The notes: a model not told the origin generated them from the letters alone. A stretch of DNA of 64,000 bases from Salinispora mooreana (GCF_000379065.1 NZ_KB900614.1:1138107-1202106), one strand, 5' to 3'. Positions 49,790 to 60,109 are shown, counted from the first letter of the stretch. Translations and numbers: made by a program.

Positions 49790-50656
49790 TCAGCCCTCCT
49801 GCTGCGTTTCTGCCGGCTGGGTGGCGACCGACGCGACCGCGCCAGCGTCCACCGACTCGCCGCTCGGCGTCTCGGCCGCCTGCGCGATGGTGGTCGCGGC
49901 GGCTCGGCCGGCCTCGGTGCCACCAGCGGTGGTCCCGGACGAACCAGACCTACCCCGACGCGGACGCTCCGAGCGGTCGCCACGCTCCCGGCGCGGACGC
50001 GACGGAGCCTCCGCCGGGGTCTCCCGGCCCGGCACCGCGTCGCCCTTGTAGATCCACACCTTCACACCGATCCGGCCGAAGGTGGTCCGGGCCTCAAAGA
50101 AGCCGTACTCGATGTTGGCCCGCAGCGTGTGCAGCGGGACCCGGCCCTCGCGGTAGAACTCGGTCCGGCTCATCTCGGCACCACCGAGCCGCCCCGAGAC
50201 CTGCACCCGAATGCCCTTGCAGACCGGGTTCTTCATCGCCGACTGCATGGCCTTGCGCATCGCCCGACGGAAGCTGACCCGGCTGGAGAGCTGCTCGGCC
50301 ACGCCCTGCGCGACGAGCTGCGCGTCCGACTCGGGGTTCTTCACCTCGATGATGTTGAGCTGGACCTGCTTGCCGGTCAGCTTCTCCAGCTTCCCGCGGA
50401 TCCGGTCGGCCTCAGCACCCTTACGACCGATCACGATGCCCGGCCGGGCGGTGTGGATGTCGACGCGGACCCGGTCCCGGGTACGCTCGATGTCGACCTT
50501 GGAGATTCCCGCCCGCTCCAGGCCCTTGGACATCATCCGCCGGATCTTGACATCCTCGCCGACGTAGTCCTTGTAGAGCTTGTCCGCGAACCAGCGCGAC
50601 TTCCAGTCGGTCGAGATGCCGAGCCGGAACCCGTGCGGGTGAACCTTCTGACCCAT
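49790..50656 (-). CDS. rpsC: 30S ribosomal protein S3
   Basis: A 288-residue S3. [20 protein letters not shown] opens it, a KH domain follows ([40 protein letters not shown]), then [20 protein letters not shown]. The last 70 residues are an Arg/Pro/Ala-rich tail ([20 protein letters not shown]) seen in actinobacteria, longer than in E. coli. S3 has mRNA-entry and helicase roles. Confidence 0.97.
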   Translation of the reverse strand: MGQKVHPHGFRLGISTDWKSRWFADKLYKDYVGEDVKIRRMMSKGLERAGISKVDIERTRDRVRVDIHTARPGIVIGRKGAEADRIRGKLEKLTGKQVQLNIIEVKNPESDAQLVAQGVAEQLSSRVSFRRAMRKAMQSAMKNPVCKGIRVQVSGRLGGAEMSRTEFYREGRVPLHTLRANIEYGFFEARTTFGRIGVKVWIYKGDAVPGRETPAEAPSRPRRERGDRSERPRRGRSGSSGTTAGGTEAGRAAATTIAQAAETPSGESVDAGAVASVATQPAETQQEG

Positions 50657-51114
50657 TACTCGGCACCCTCCGTCTTGCTCTCGGTCGCAGCTGGCGTGGT
50701 CTCCTTCGCCGGGGCCGCCTTCTTCGCCGCCGCCTTCTTCGGCGCAGCCGGCGCGACCGCCTCAACCACCACCGTGATGTGACAGGTGCGCTTCCGGATC
50801 CGGTACGCCCGGCCCTGGGCGCGCGGCTGGAACCGCTTCATCGTCGGGCCCTCGTCCACGTACGCCTCACGGACGAGCAGCGCGTCGGGGTCCAGCCGCT
50901 CGTTGTTCTCCGCGTTGGCGATCGCGCTCGCGAGTACCTTGTACACCTGCTCGCTCGCGGCCTGTGGCGCGAACTGCAGCACCGTGAGCGCCTCCTTCGC
51001 GGGCAGGCCGCGGACGAGGTTGACCACCCGGCGCGCCTTCATCGGCGAGATGCGCACGTACCGCGCAACCGCCCGCGCGCCCGGAAGCACCGGAGCGTCG
51101 CCCTTTCCTGGCAT
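50656..51114 (-). CDS. rplV: 50S ribosomal protein L22
   Basis: A 152-residue L22: [80 protein letters not shown]. Its hairpin reaches the exit tunnel, where macrolides bind. A 30-residue Ala/Lys-rich C-terminal tail is extra relative to E. coli. It shares one base with rpsC. Confidence 0.97.
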   Translation of the reverse strand: MPGKGDAPVLPGARAVARYVRISPMKARRVVNLVRGLPAKEALTVLQFAPQAASEQVYKVLASAIANAENNERLDPDALLVREAYVDEGPTMKRFQPRAQGRAYRIRKRTCHITVVVEAVAPAAPKKAAAKKAAPAKETTPAATESKTEGAE

Positions 51115-51154
51115 CGCTGTAACCCCTTGTTCCTCTATCCGTATGCCCGCGGCG

Positions 51155-51436
51155 TCAGCGCCGACGGCTCTTCCGGTCGTCCTTCTCGTGACCCTTGAAC
51201 GTGCGGGTCAGCGCGAATTCGCCGAGCTTGTGCCCGACCATCGCCTCGGTCACGAACACCGGGACGTGCTTGCGTCCGTCGTGCACAGCGATCGTGTGAC
51301 CCAGCATCTCCGGGATGATCGTCGAGCGCCGCGACCAGGTCTTGATGACGTTCTTGGTGCCCTTGTCGTTCTGCGTCTCCACCTTCTTGAGCAGGTGGTC
51401 GTCGATGAACGGGCCCTTCTTCAGGCTGCGAGGCAT
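51155..51436 (-). CDS. rpsS: 30S ribosomal protein S19
   Basis: A 93-residue S19: [80 protein letters not shown]. It lies 12 bases after rplB and 40 before rplV. Confidence 0.98.
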   Translation of the reverse strand: MPRSLKKGPFIDDHLLKKVETQNDKGTKNVIKTWSRRSTIIPEMLGHTIAVHDGRKHVPVFVTEAMVGHKLGEFALTRTFKGHEKDDRKSRRR

Positions 51437-51448
51437 CTCTTATCTCCC

Positions 51449-52288
51449 TCAGCCGCGCTTACGCGTGGCGTAGCGACGGCGGACGATCAGCCGGTCACTC
51501 GGCTGGCCCTTACGGCGGGTACGGCCCTCGGGCTTACCCTGCGGGTTGACCGGGTGACGGCCACCAGAGGTCTTACCCTCACCACCACCGTGCGGGTGGT
51601 CGACCGGGTTCATGGCCACACCACGGACGGTCGGGCGCTTGCCCTTCCACCGCATCCGGCCGGCCTTACCCCAGTTGATGTTTGACTGGTCGGCGTTGCC
51701 GATCTCACCAATGCTGGCCCGGCAGCGCACGTCAACCCGGCGGATTTCACCGGAAGGCATACGCAGGGTCGCGTAGGCACCCTCCCGGCCGAGTAGCTGG
51801 ATTCCCGTCCCCGCGGAACGAGCCAGCTTGGCACCGCCGCCCGGACGCAGCTCCACGTTGTGGATGGTCAGACCGACCGGGATGTTCCGCAGCGGCAGGT
51901 TGTTGCCCGGCTTGATGTCGGCGCCCGGACCCGACTCGACGATGTCGCCCTGCTTCAGGTCCTTCGGCGCGAGGATGTACCGCTTCTCGCCGTCCAGGAA
52001 GTGCAGCAGCGCGATCCGCGCGGTGCGGTTCGGGTCGTACTCGATGTGCGCGACCTTCGCCGGCACGCCGTCCTTGTCGACCCGCTTGAAGTCGATGATT
52101 CGGTACTGGCGCTTGTGGCCGCCACCCTGGTGCCGGGCGGTGATCCGGCCGTGGGCGTTACGCCCGCCCTTCTTCGGCAGCGGCGCCAGCAGCGACTTCT
52201 CCGGCGTTGACCGGGTGATCTCGGCGAAGTCGGCAACGCTCGAGCCACGCCGGCCCGGCGTCGTCGGCTTGTACTTACGGATAGCCAT
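51449..52288 (-). CDS. rplB: 50S ribosomal protein L2
   Basis: A 279-residue L2: [60 protein letters not shown] and the C-terminal [20 protein letters not shown] with the conserved His needed near the peptidyl-transferase centre. Full length. Confidence 0.98.
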   Translation of the reverse strand: MAIRKYKPTTPGRRGSSVADFAEITRSTPEKSLLAPLPKKGGRNAHGRITARHQGGGHKRQYRIIDFKRVDKDGVPAKVAHIEYDPNRTARIALLHFLDGEKRYILAPKDLKQGDIVESGPGADIKPGNNLPLRNIPVGLTIHNVELRPGGGAKLARSAGTGIQLLGREGAYATLRMPSGEIRRVDVRCRASIGEIGNADQSNINWGKAGRMRWKGKRPTVRGVAMNPVDHPHGGGEGKTSGGRHPVNPQGKPEGRTRRKGQPSDRLIVRRRYATRKRG

Positions 52289-52300
52289 TGTCTACACCCC

Positions 52301-52603
52301 TCAGCTGACCGGGCCGCCGAAGGCCTCGATGCGGTCACCGTCAGCCAGCTTCACCATCGCCCGCTTGGTGTCCTTGCGCTTGCCGAAACCGGTCCGGGTC
52401 CGCTTGCGCTTGCCCGCACGGTTGAGCGTGTTGACCGTCAGGACGCGGACGTTGAAGATCTGCTCAATGGCGATCTTGATCGCGGTCTTGTTCGCGTCCG
52501 GGTGCACCAGGAACGTGTACCAGTTGCGGTTCAGCTCGCTGTAGCTCTTCTCCGAGACGACCGGCGCAATGATGATGTCGCGCGGGTCGGCGATCGTGCT
52601 CAC
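52301..52603 (-). CDS. rplW: 50S ribosomal protein L23
   Basis: A 100-residue L23: [60 protein letters not shown] and [20 protein letters not shown]. It docks trigger factor at the tunnel exit. It overlaps rplD by four bases. Confidence 0.98.
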   Translation of the reverse strand: MSTIADPRDIIIAPVVSEKSYSELNRNWYTFLVHPDANKTAIKIAIEQIFNVRVLTVNTLNRAGKRKRTRTGFGKRKDTKRAMVKLADGDRIEAFGGPVS

Positions 52604-53250
52604 TTGCCACCCTCCTCGGTGGTCTCAGCGGGGACGCCCAGGAACTCCTCCAGGGCCTCCTTGGTGAAGACCACGTCGTCAGCCAGCAGCACGTCGTACG
52701 TGTTGAGCTGGCCGGACTCGATCAGGTGCACCCGCGGCTCGTTGCGCAGCGACACCCAGTTCAGCTCGTCGGTGCTGCTCAGCACCACCAGCACCCGGCG
52801 TGCGTCGGTCAGCTTCGCCAAGGTGGCCAGGGCCGCCTTCGTTGACGGCTTCTCGCCGGCGACGAACGCCTCGACGACGTGCACCTTGTCGGCGCGGGCC
52901 CGGTCCGAGAGGGCACCCCGCAGCGCGGCGGCCTTCATCTTCTTCGGGGTCCGCTGGCTGTAGTCGCGCGGCACCGGGCCGTGCACCACGCCACCCCCGG
53001 CGAACTGCGGGGCGCGGATCGAGCCCTGGCGGGCCCGGCCGGTCCCCTTCTGCTTGTAGGGCTTCTTGCCGCCGCCGGCGACCTCGCCCCGCGTCTTGGT
53101 CTTGTGCGTACCCTGTCGGGCCGCCGCGAGCTGAGCCACCACAACCTGGTGCATCAGCGCGATGTTGGCCTGCGCGTCGAAGATGTCAGCGGGCAACTCG
53201 ACGGAGCCGGCCTTGCCACCTTCGACGGTGAGGACATCAACGGTGGTCAC
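52600..53250 (-). CDS. rplD: 50S ribosomal protein L4
   Basis: A 216-residue L4: [80 protein letters not shown]. The long loop lines the exit tunnel; in E. coli L4 also represses the S10 operon. It overlaps rplC and rplW by four bases. Confidence 0.98.
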   Translation of the reverse strand: MTTVDVLTVEGGKAGSVELPADIFDAQANIALMHQVVVAQLAAARQGTHKTKTRGEVAGGGKKPYKQKGTGRARQGSIRAPQFAGGGVVHGPVPRDYSQRTPKKMKAAALRGALSDRARADKVHVVEAFVAGEKPSTKAALATLAKLTDARRVLVVLSSTDELNWVSLRNEPRVHLIESGQLNTYDVLLADDVVFTKEALEEFLGVPAETTEEGGK

Positions 53251-53906
53251 TTGGCCGCCCCACCCTTCTTCGCCTTGGCCGCAGTGCGAACCAGGACCAG
53301 CGCGCCCTTGGGGCCAGGGATGGCACCCCGGACGAGCAGGAGATTGTTCTCGGTGTCAACCGCCTGGACGGTGAGGTTCTGGACGGTGTAGCGCGCACCA
53401 CCCATCCGGCCGGCCATCCGGGTGCCCTTGAAGACGCGCCCCGGAGTGGCGCAGCCGCCGATCGAGCCCGGCGAACGGTGCTTGCGCTCCACACCGTGGC
53501 TGGCGCGCAGGCCGTGGAAGCCGTGCCGCTTCATCGGGCCGGCGTAGCCCTTGCCCTTGGTCTTTCCGGTCACGTCGACCGAGATGCCGGCCGGGAACTC
53601 CTCGACCGTGACCTCCTGGCCGAGCGAGTACTCGGCGGCGTCGGTCGTGCGCAGCTCAACGACGTGTCGGCGCGGCGCGACCTCGGCCTTGGCGAAGTGT
53701 CCGTTGAGCGGCTTCTTGACCTTGCGCGGGTCGATGGCGCCGTACGCCAACTGGACCGCCGCGTAGCCGTCCTTCTCCTGGCTACGGACCTGGCTGACGA
53801 CACACGGGCCGGCCTGCACCACAGTCACCGGGACAACGCGGTTGTTGTCCCAGACCTGGGTCATGCCGAGCTTTGCGCCCAGGATCCCCTTGACTTGCCT
53901 GTCCAT
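53247..53906 (-). CDS. rplC: 50S ribosomal protein L3
   Basis: A 219-residue L3: [80 protein letters not shown] and [20 protein letters not shown]. Full length. It lies 11 bases after rpsJ. Confidence 0.98.
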   Translation of the reverse strand: MDRQVKGILGAKLGMTQVWDNNRVVPVTVVQAGPCVVSQVRSQEKDGYAAVQLAYGAIDPRKVKKPLNGHFAKAEVAPRRHVVELRTTDAAEYSLGQEVTVEEFPAGISVDVTGKTKGKGYAGPMKRHGFHGLRASHGVERKHRSPGSIGGCATPGRVFKGTRMAGRMGGARYTVQNLTVQAVDTENNLLLVRGAIPGPKGALVLVRTAAKAKKGGAAK

Positions 53907-53917
53907 TTGTCCGATCC

Positions 53918-54226
53918 CTACAGCTTGATCTCGATGTCGACGCCAGCCGGCAGGTCGAGGCGCATGAGCGAGTCGACCGTCTTCGGGGTCGGGTCGATGA
54001 TGTCGATCAGCCGCTTGTGCGTGCGCATCTCGAAGTGCTCGCGCGAGTCCTTGTACTTGTGCGGCGAACGGATAACGCAGAAACGGTTGATCTCCGTGGG
54101 CAGCGGCACCGGGCCTGCGACCTGCGCCCCGGTGCGCGTCACCGTCTCGACGATCTTCCGAGCCGAGGAGTCGACGACCTCGTGGTCATAGGCCTTGAGC
54201 CGGATGCGGATCTTCTGTCCCGCCAT
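53918..54226 (-). CDS. rpsJ: 30S ribosomal protein S10
   Basis: A 102-residue S10: [60 protein letters not shown] and [20 protein letters not shown]. It is also the NusE antitermination factor. ATG 54226 is fixed by the family; the frame to 54286 is an extension into the leader. First gene of the S10 operon. Confidence 0.98.
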
Positions 54227-54305
54227 AGTGGCTTCTGTTCCTTCTCTCGATGCCGCTGTGTTGCGGACGCCTGCGCCGTGTGGCACCGGGCCCGCTTCGC
54301 CGACC

Positions 54306-54325
54306 CCCGCGGTCGGGCGTGTCGC
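54306..54325 (-). repeat. 20-base leader element, copy 1 (rpsJ leader)
   Basis: The plus-strand sequence CCCGCGGTCGGGCGTGTCGC occurs here and again at 59124-59143, both upstream of minus-strand ribosomal operons. In the rpsJ leader RNA the element and following bases form a CCGACC/GGTCGG hairpin. It lies 79 bases before the rpsJ start. Confidence 0.85.
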
Positions 54326-54420
54326 GCCCTCGGTTCAGAATCCCGCCCCGGGATTCCGGAGCGATCCTGCCGCGGTGGGTCATCACGTCGATCGCACTAC
54401 GGCGACCTAGACGCCGCGCG

Positions 54421-54453
54421 AGGGTGGTCGGCGCAATCGTCGCCGACCACCCT
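54421..54453. terminator. Terminator hairpin of the str operon after tuf
   Basis: A 13-bp perfect stem (54421-54433 with 54441-54453) with a 7-base loop lies 123 bases past the tuf stop, inside the rpsJ leader region. No U-tract. It could end str-operon transcripts or act as attenuator for the S10 message. Confidence 0.55.
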
Positions 54454-54576
54454 GCGCCCGACTGGTTCCCCCGCCCGGAGGTTCGGCACTGCCGAACGCA
54501 AACGGGCGAACCATCGTTACGCAACCTGACTAGTATGCCGCACGAGCGGCGGCACACCTAATCGGGGTTACCTAGC

Positions 54577-55770
54577 TCACTTGATGATCTTGGTGACGCG
54601 ACCCGCGCCAACCGTGCGGCCACCCTCGCGGATCGCGAACTTGAGGTTCTCCTCCATCGCGACGGGCTGGATGAGCTTCACGGTCATCGTGGTGTTGTCG
54701 CCCGGCATGACCATCTCGGTACCCTCGGGGAGGGTAACAACGCCGGTAACGTCCGTGGTCCGGAAGTAGAACTGCGGACGGTAGTTCTGGAAGAACGGCG
54801 TGTGGCGGCCGCCCTCCTCCTTGGAGAGGATGTAGACCGTCGCCTCAAATTCGGTGTGCGGGGTGGCGGTGCCCGGCTTGATGACGACCATGCCGCGCTC
54901 GACATCCTCGCGCTTCACGCCACGCAGCAGCAGACCGACGTTCTCACCCGCGCGGGCCTCGTCCAGCAGCTTGCGGAACATCTCGATGCCGGTGCAGGTG
55001 GTCTTCGTCGACTTCTCACGGATACCGACGAGCTCCACCTCCTCGTTCGGCTTCAGCACACCACGCTCGGCGCGACCGGTGACGACCGTGCCCCGGCCGG
55101 TGATCGTGAAGACGTCCTCGATCGGCATCAGGAACGGCTTCTCGGTCTCGCGCTCCGGCTGCGGGATCGAGGTGTCGACCGCGGTCATCAGATCCATGAG
55201 CTTGCCGGCCCACTCCGGGTCACCCTCAAGGGCCTTCAGCGCGGACACCCGCACGACCGGCAGGTCGTCACCCGGGTACTCCTGCGAGGAGAGCAGCTCA
55301 CGGACCTCGAGCTCGACGAGCTCCAGGAGCTCCTCGTCGTCAACCATGTCGCTCTTGTTGAGCGCCACGACGATGTACGGCACGCCGACCTGGCGGGCCA
55401 GCAGCACGTGCTCGCGGGTCTGCGGCATCGGGCCGTCGGTCGCCGCGACCACGAGGATCGCACCGTCCATCTGGGCCGCACCGGTGATCATGTTCTTGAT
55501 GTAGTCGGCGTGCCCGGGGCAGTCGACGTGCGCGTAGTGCCGCGCCTCGGTCTGGTACTCGACGTGCGCGATCGAGATCGTGATGCCGCGGGCCTTCTCC
55601 TCCGGCGCCTTGTCGATCTCGTCGAACGGCATGTACGGGTTCAGGTCCGGGTACTGGTCGTGCAGGACCTTGGTGATGGCCGCCGTCAGCGTCGTCTTAC
55701 CGTGGTCGATGTGACCAATGGTGCCGATGTTGACGTGCGGCTTAGTCCGCTCGAACTTCGCCTTCGCCAC
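54577..55770 (-). CDS. tuf: Elongation factor Tu
   Basis: A 397-residue EF-Tu that brings aminoacyl-tRNA to the ribosome. G1 GHIDHGKTT, switch [10 protein letters not shown]3 [13 protein letters not shown]4 [10 protein letters not shown] are intact. Domains 2 and 3 include [13 protein letters not shown] and the C-terminal [22 protein letters not shown] 55770 has AGGAGGACA upstream. Last gene of the str operon. Confidence 0.98.
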   Translation of the reverse strand: MAKAKFERTKPHVNIGTIGHIDHGKTTLTAAITKVLHDQYPDLNPYMPFDEIDKAPEEKARGITISIAHVEYQTEARHYAHVDCPGHADYIKNMITGAAQMDGAILVVAATDGPMPQTREHVLLARQVGVPYIVVALNKSDMVDDEELLELVELEVRELLSSQEYPGDDLPVVRVSALKALEGDPEWAGKLMDLMTAVDTSIPQPERETEKPFLMPIEDVFTITGRGTVVTGRAERGVLKPNEEVELVGIREKSTKTTCTGIEMFRKLLDEARAGENVGLLLRGVKREDVERGMVVIKPGTATPHTEFEATVYILSKEEGGRHTPFFQNYRPQFYFRTTDVTGVVTLPEGTEMVMPGDNTTMTVKLIQPVAMEENLKFAIREGGRTVGAGRVTKIIK

Positions 55771-55931
55771 TGGTGTCCTCCTGTGGACTTTCTTGGTTCG
55801 TTCGCCCCGGCGCGCCGGTCGGCGCTTAGGACTCTGTCGACAGCCTTTCCGGCCTGACGGCCGGGAAGCCATTTGTGGGCACTGCGGCGATGAAGCCTAC
55901 AGACCCGGAATCATGCCGTCCGACCGAGGTG

Positions 55932-55958
55932 GTCGCGGGCGGGATACCCTCCCGCGAC
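55932..55958. terminator. Stem-loop between fusA and tuf
   Basis: GTCGCGGG (55932-55939) pairs with CCCGCGAC (55951-55958), extended by an inner GGG/CCC helix. It lies in the 221-base gap between fusA and tuf. Attenuation or message-end protection is likely, as tuf needs higher expression; a separate tuf promoter may also lie here but was not resolved. Confidence 0.5.
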
Positions 55959-55991
55959 CCGCCCCGGCTCATCGACCGGCTCAGACGAGCG

Positions 55992-58088
55992 TCACTCGCC
56001 GGTCGCCTTGGCGATGATCTCCTTCGCCACGGAGGCCGGGACCTCGGCGTAGGAGTCGAACTGCATGCTGAAGCTAGCCCGGCCCTGGGTCTTCGACCGC
56101 AGGTCGCCGACGTAGCCGAACATCTCCGACAACGGCACCAGGGAACGGACGACGCGGGCACCGCCGCGATCCTCCATCGCCTGGACTATGCCGCGCCGGG
56201 AGTTGATATCGCCGACGACATCACCCATGTTCTCCTCTGGAGTGGTGACGTCGACGGCCATCATCGGCTCGAGCAGTGCCGGATCGGCCTTGCGGGCCGC
56301 GTCCTTCAGCACCATCGAACCAGCGATCTTGAACGCCATCTCAGACGAGTCGACCTCGTGGTACTGACCGTCCAGCAGCGTCAGCTTCACCCCGACCAGC
56401 GGGAAACCGGCCAGAATGCCGTACTGCATGGCATCCTGCGCACCCGCGTCCACCGAGGGGATGAACTCCCGGGGGATGCGACCGCCGGTGACGGCGTTGG
56501 CGAACTCGTAGGTCGGAGCATCGTTGGCCAGGGGCAACGGCTCCAGGCTGATAATCACCCGGGCGTACTGGCCGGAACCACCGGTCTGCTTCTTGTGGGT
56601 GTACTCGACCTTCTCCACCTTCCGGCGGATGGTCTCGCGGTACGCCACCTGCGGCATGCCGATGTTCGCCTCGACATTGAACTCGCGGCGCATCCGGTCC
56701 ACCAGGATGTCCAGGTGCAGCTCACCCATGCCGGAGATGACCGTCTGCCCGGTCTCGTCATCCAGCTTGACGCGGAAGGTCGGGTCCTCCTCGGCCAGCC
56801 GCTGGATGGCGGTGCTGAGCTTCTCCTGGTCAGCCTTGGTCTTCGGCTCGATGGCCACCTCGATGACCGGCTCCGGGAAGGTCATCGACTCGAGGATGAC
56901 CGGGTTCGCCGGGTCGCAGAGGGTGTCACCGGTCGTGGTCTGCTTCAGGCCCTGAACCGCGATGATGTCGCCAGCCTTGGCGGAGCCACGCTCCTCCCGC
57001 TTGTTGGCGTGCATCTGGTAGATCTTGCCGATCCGCTCCTTGCGGTCCTTGGTGGAGTTGACCACCTGCGAACCGGTCTCGACCACACCGGAGTAGACCC
57101 GGACGTAGGTGAGCTTCCCAAGGTGCTTGTCGGTCTGGATCTTGAATGCGAGCCCGGAGAAGGGCTCCGAGGTGGACGGCTTCCGCAGCATCGGGGTCTC
57201 ACCGTCGGTCGCGGTGCCCTCGATCGCCGGGACGTCCAGCGGCGACGGCAGGTAGTCGACCACGGCGTCGAGCATCGGCTGGACGCCCTTGTTCTTGAAG
57301 GCGGAGCCGCAGAGGACCGGGTTGGCCCTACCGTCGATGGTCGCCCGGCGGATGGCGGCCTTGATCTCCTCGACGGAGAACTCGCCGCCCTCCAGGTACT
57401 TCTCCATCACCGCGTCGTCGATGTCGGCCAGCGTCTCCATCAGCTTCTCGCGCCACTCGGTGGCAACGTCGGCCAACTCAGCCGGGATCTCCTCGACCGC
57501 GTAGTCCTCACCCTTCTGGGTTTCCCCACGCCAGGTAAGGGCACGCATGCCGACCAGGTCGACGACGCCGATGTGCTCAGACTCAAGCCCAATCGGGACC
57601 TGGAGCACCAACGGGGTGGCGTTGAGCCGGTCAACCATCATCTGGACGCAGCGGAAGAAGTCCGCACCGGTCCGGTCGAGCTTGTTGACAAAGCACATCC
57701 GCGGGACGTTGTACTTGTCGGCCTGACGCCAGACGTTCTCCGTCTGCGGCTCCACGCCGGCGACACCGTCGTAGACCGCGACCGCACCATCCAGAACCCG
57801 CAGCGACCGCTCGACCTCGACCGTGAAGTCGACGTGGCCGGGCGTATCGATGATCTGAATCGTGTGGCCCTTCCACTCGCACTTCGTGGCGGCGGAAGTG
57901 ATCGTGATACCGCGCTCCTGCTCCTGCGCCATCCAGTCCATGACGGCGGCGCCCTCATGAACCTCACCGATCTTGTAGGTAATACCGGTGTAGAACAGGA
58001 TTCGCTCGGTGGTAGTGGTCTTACCGGCATCGATGTGCGCCATGATGCCGATGTTGCGTACGTTGGCGAGCGCGTCTGCGGCGGCCAC
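55992..58088 (-). CDS. fusA: Elongation factor G
   Basis: A 698-residue five-domain GTPase for translocation. P-loop [20 protein letters not shown], switch [23 protein letters not shown]4 [12 protein letters not shown]. Domain IV starts around 480 ([20 protein letters not shown]) and has the tip sequence [14 protein letters not shown]-terminal [20 protein letters not shown] is conserved. Full length. Third gene of the str operon. Confidence 0.98.
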   Translation of the reverse strand: MAAADALANVRNIGIMAHIDAGKTTTTERILFYTGITYKIGEVHEGAAVMDWMAQEQERGITITSAATKCEWKGHTIQIIDTPGHVDFTVEVERSLRVLDGAVAVYDGVAGVEPQTENVWRQADKYNVPRMCFVNKLDRTGADFFRCVQMMVDRLNATPLVLQVPIGLESEHIGVVDLVGMRALTWRGETQKGEDYAVEEIPAELADVATEWREKLMETLADIDDAVMEKYLEGGEFSVEEIKAAIRRATIDGRANPVLCGSAFKNKGVQPMLDAVVDYLPSPLDVPAIEGTATDGETPMLRKPSTSEPFSGLAFKIQTDKHLGKLTYVRVYSGVVETGSQVVNSTKDRKERIGKIYQMHANKREERGSAKAGDIIAVQGLKQTTTGDTLCDPANPVILESMTFPEPVIEVAIEPKTKADQEKLSTAIQRLAEEDPTFRVKLDDETGQTVISGMGELHLDILVDRMRREFNVEANIGMPQVAYRETIRRKVEKVEYTHKKQTGGSGQYARVIISLEPLPLANDAPTYEFANAVTGGRIPREFIPSVDAGAQDAMQYGILAGFPLVGVKLTLLDGQYHEVDSSEMAFKIAGSMVLKDAARKADPALLEPMMAVDVTTPEENMGDVVGDINSRRGIVQAMEDRGGARVVRSLVPLSEMFGYVGDLRSKTQGRASFSMQFDSYAEVPASVAKEIIAKATGE

Positions 58089-58127
58089 TTCAATCCCTAC
58101 TTATCGTCGTCTCGACACAACTGGTGT

Positions 58128-58156
58128 GGTTCCGGCGCCGAGACGGCGCCGGAACC
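58128..58156. terminator. Stem-loop between rpsG and fusA
   Basis: A 13-bp perfect stem (58128-58140 with 58144-58156) with a 3-base loop begins six bases after the rpsG stop. It lies 40 bases before fusA. Probably a message-processing or attenuation element within the str operon. Confidence 0.5.
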
Positions 58157-58162
58157 TGGGTG

Positions 58163-58633
58163 TTACCAGCGGTAGTGCGCGAAGGCCTTGTTCGACTCGG
58201 CCATCTTGTGGGTGTCCTCGCGCCGCTTGACGGCGGCACCGAGGCCGTTGCTCGCGTCCAGCAGCTCGTTCATCAGCCGCTCAACCATGGTCTTCTCGCG
58301 CCGGGCGCGGGCGTAGGTGACCAGCCAGCGCAGGCCCAGGGTGGTGGCCCGGGCCGGACGAACCTCGACCGGCACCTGGTAGGTGGCGCCACCAACCCGG
58401 CGGCTGCGCACCTCGAGCGTCGGCTTGACGTTGTCCATCGCCCGCTTGAGGGTGACCACCGGGTCGGTGCCGGACTTCTCCCGGCAGCCCTCCAGCGCCG
58501 CGTAGACGAGGGTCTCGGCGAGCTGGCGCTTGCCGCGCAGCAGGATCTTGTTTACCAGCTGGGTGACCAGCGGCGAGTTGTACACCGGGTCAGCGACCAG
58601 CGGCCGCCGCGGAGCGGGTCCCTTACGCGGCAT
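58163..58633 (-). CDS. rpsG: 30S ribosomal protein S7
   Basis: A 156-residue S7: [80 protein letters not shown] and [20 protein letters not shown]. It organises the 30S head. ATG 58633 is two bases after the rpsL stop; the frame to 58735 overlaps rpsL and is rejected. Confidence 0.98.
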   Translation of the reverse strand: MPRKGPAPRRPLVADPVYNSPLVTQLVNKILLRGKRQLAETLVYAALEGCREKSGTDPVVTLKRAMDNVKPTLEVRSRRVGGATYQVPVEVRPARATTLGLRWLVTYARARREKTMVERLMNELLDASNGLGAAVKRREDTHKMAESNKAFAHYRW

Positions 58634-58634
58634 G

Positions 58635-59009
58635 TCAGCTCTTCTCCTTCTTCGCGCCGTAGCGGCTACGCGCCTGCTTGCGGTTGCGAACACCCTGGGT
58701 GTCCAGCGAGCCACGTACGATCTTGTACCGCACACCGGGGAGGTCCTTCACCCGGCCACCGCGGACGAGCACGATCGAGTGCTCCTGGAGGTTGTGGCCG
58801 ACGCCCGGAATGTAGGCGGTCACCTCGATCTGGCTGCTGAGCTTGACCCGAGCGACCTTACGCAGCGCCGAGTTCGGCTTCTTCGGGGTGGTGGTGTACA
58901 CACGGGTACACACGCCCCGCCGCTGCGGGGACCCCTTCAGGGCAGGGGTTTTCGTCTTGGTCGTCTTGGCCTGACGGCCCTTTCGGACCAGCTGCTGAAT
59001 GGTGGGCAC
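58635..59009 (-). CDS. rpsL: 30S ribosomal protein S12
   Basis: A 124-residue S12. The streptomycin-relevant loops [20 protein letters not shown] (with Lys43) and [32 protein letters not shown] are present in wild-type form. Start GTG 59009. First gene of the str operon, 298 bases downstream of a strong promoter. Confidence 0.98.
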   Translation of the reverse strand: MPTIQQLVRKGRQAKTTKTKTPALKGSPQRRGVCTRVYTTTPKKPNSALRKVARVKLSSQIEVTAYIPGVGHNLQEHSIVLVRGGRVKDLPGVRYKIVRGSLDTQGVRNRKQARSRYGAKKEKS

Positions 59010-59123
59010 CGGGTTTCTCCGCTCCCTTCGGCCGCCTGGAGGCGACCGCGCCGTCTGCTTCTAGCCGGCCGGATGGACGGCTCTCCTACATTCCAACCAG
59101 GGCCACCTGCCGGGGTCCCAGCA

Positions 59124-59143
59124 CCCGCGGTCGGGCGTGTCGC
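59124..59143 (-). repeat. 20-base leader element, copy 2 (rpsL leader)
   Basis: Exact copy of the element at 54306-54325 (plus-strand CCCGCGGTCGGGCGTGTCGC), 114 bases upstream of the rpsL start. Both copies are followed on the plus strand, at 5 or 7 bases, by CGGTTC, so similarity goes a little beyond the 20 bases. Confidence 0.85.
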
Positions 59144-59277
59144 CGACTCGCGGTTCCCGGTCGTCACTCACTGGCGATAACCGGGTTTGGTCACCGGCAC
59201 AGGGTTGGCCGGATCTCTGGCTGTCGTCGCACACCACGAGAACACCCGCAAAGCGAGATCACAGCGCACGCACGATC

Positions 59278-59297
59278 TGCCCAGGCATGCCTGGGCA
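59278..59297. promoter_or_regulatory. Perfect 20-bp palindrome at the start of the str transcript
   Basis: TGCCCAGGCATGCCTGGGCA is fully self-complementary. It begins only about ten bases downstream of the -10 hexamer, so it would sit at the very 5' end of the RNA. It could be an operator for a dimeric protein or a 5' protective hairpin. Confidence 0.7.
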
Positions 59298-59306
59298 CAA
59301 GGGGAA

Positions 59307-59335
59307 AGAGTACCTACCACAACCGCGCAGGTCAA
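59307..59335 (-). promoter_or_regulatory. Sigma70-type promoter of the str operon
   Basis: On the minus strand TTGACC (59330-59335), a 17-base spacer and TACTCT (59307-59312) form a near-consensus housekeeping promoter. Transcription would start near 59300, about 290 bases before rpsL. Confidence 0.65.
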
Positions 59336-59491
59336 AACTGGGCGGCCAGCGGGTTCACCCACCGGCCGAGGACTGTTCGGCCTGCGCGCCCGTGCCGGGC
59401 ACCTACCGAGTCGAGTGTACCGGCTGCACCCGGCGACGATCCCACGGCCCTCGGTTCCCAACACCCCCACAATCAGCGGCAAACCAGGCGG

Positions 59492-60109
59492 TCAGGACAT
59501 CCCCAGGAGCAATGCCAACCCAAGCCCGCCCAGGTTGAGTAGCAGCCCGACACCACCGCAGCTCACCCCGGCCCAGGCGAGTCCCCGCCCGGTGAACCGG
59601 ACCGCCGGCGGCGGCAACGGCCGACGGATCTGCTGGAGCCCGAACAAACCGACACCCACAGCCCCCGCCCCGGTGAGAGCGCCCAGCGCGGTGAAGGCTC
59701 CCGCGGCCCACGCACCGTCCCCGTCCGCCCCCACCACGCCGACACAGGCCACCAGTAGCGAGACCAGAATCGACACAATCCCCGCGACCAGCGACCCCAC
59801 CGCGAGACCGGAGGTGACCGCCGGTACGTCGAGGTGCACCACCCCGAACGGCGTGCCCGGCACCGGATGAATCCGACTCGGCTGGCCCAACGCCTCTCGC
59901 GGCGGGGGCGGAGACACCACCGGCAGGGGGCCCCAACCGGGGGTTGAGGTCGGCGGCGTGCCCGCCGGGCCGGACGGCGCTGGTGGCCGGGCCCACGGGT
60001 CTGGCGTCGACGCCCTCAGCCCCAGCGGACGGGGCTCGCCCTCCGCTGGCCCCTGCGGCCCGCCGGGCGCCGTCGGGTCGGTGCCCTGCGGGCGTGCCGG
60101 ATCGGTCAC
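59492..60109 (-). CDS. DUF4190-like membrane protein, unknown function
   Basis: 205 residues. About 90 N-terminal residues are Pro/Gly/Thr-rich and probably disordered. They are followed by three or four hydrophobic segments (LAVGSLVAGIVSILVSLLVA, AAGAFTALGALTGAGAVGVG, GLAWAGVSCGGVGLLLNLGG). The pattern fits the DUF4190 group of small actinobacterial membrane proteins. GTG 60109 has GGAGG upstream; the frame to 60199 is less likely. Similar to the next gene in architecture. Confidence 0.7.
   Translation of the reverse strand: MTDPARPQGTDPTAPGGPQGPAEGEPRPLGLRASTPDPWARPPAPSGPAGTPPTSTPGWGPLPVVSPPPPREALGQPSRIHPVPGTPFGVVHLDVPAVTSGLAVGSLVAGIVSILVSLLVACVGVVGADGDGAWAAGAFTALGALTGAGAVGVGLFGLQQIRRPLPPPAVRFTGRGLAWAGVSCGGVGLLLNLGGLGLALLLGMS

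Larger units (their letters stand above)
54227..54576. other. 350-base leader region between tuf and the S10 operon
   Basis: In minus-strand order it holds a weak promoter-like pair TTAGGT (54556-54561) and CATACT (54532-54537) with an 18-base spacer that contains the inverted repeat TGCCGC/GCGGCA; the palindrome GTTCGGCA-C-TGCCGAAC (54481-54497); the tuf terminator (54421-54453); GAATCCCG-CCC-CGGGATTC (54338-54356); and the 20-base leader element shared with rpsL (54306-54325). No gene is seen. Such structure suits regulated leader RNA. Confidence 0.6.
59010..59491. other. 482-base leader region of the str operon
   Basis: It has a promoter at 59307-59335, a 20-bp palindrome at 59278-59297 and the shared leader element at 59124-59143. 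The leader would be about 290 bases. No convincing gene or small peptide was recognised. Downstream (3') of the unknown membrane protein gene there is no obvious separate terminator apart from the palindrome. Confidence 0.6.

Noticed and set aside
55875..58175. 766-codon open frame on the plus strand opposite fusA
   Set aside because: Shadow of fusA created by high GC at third positions; no protein family character.
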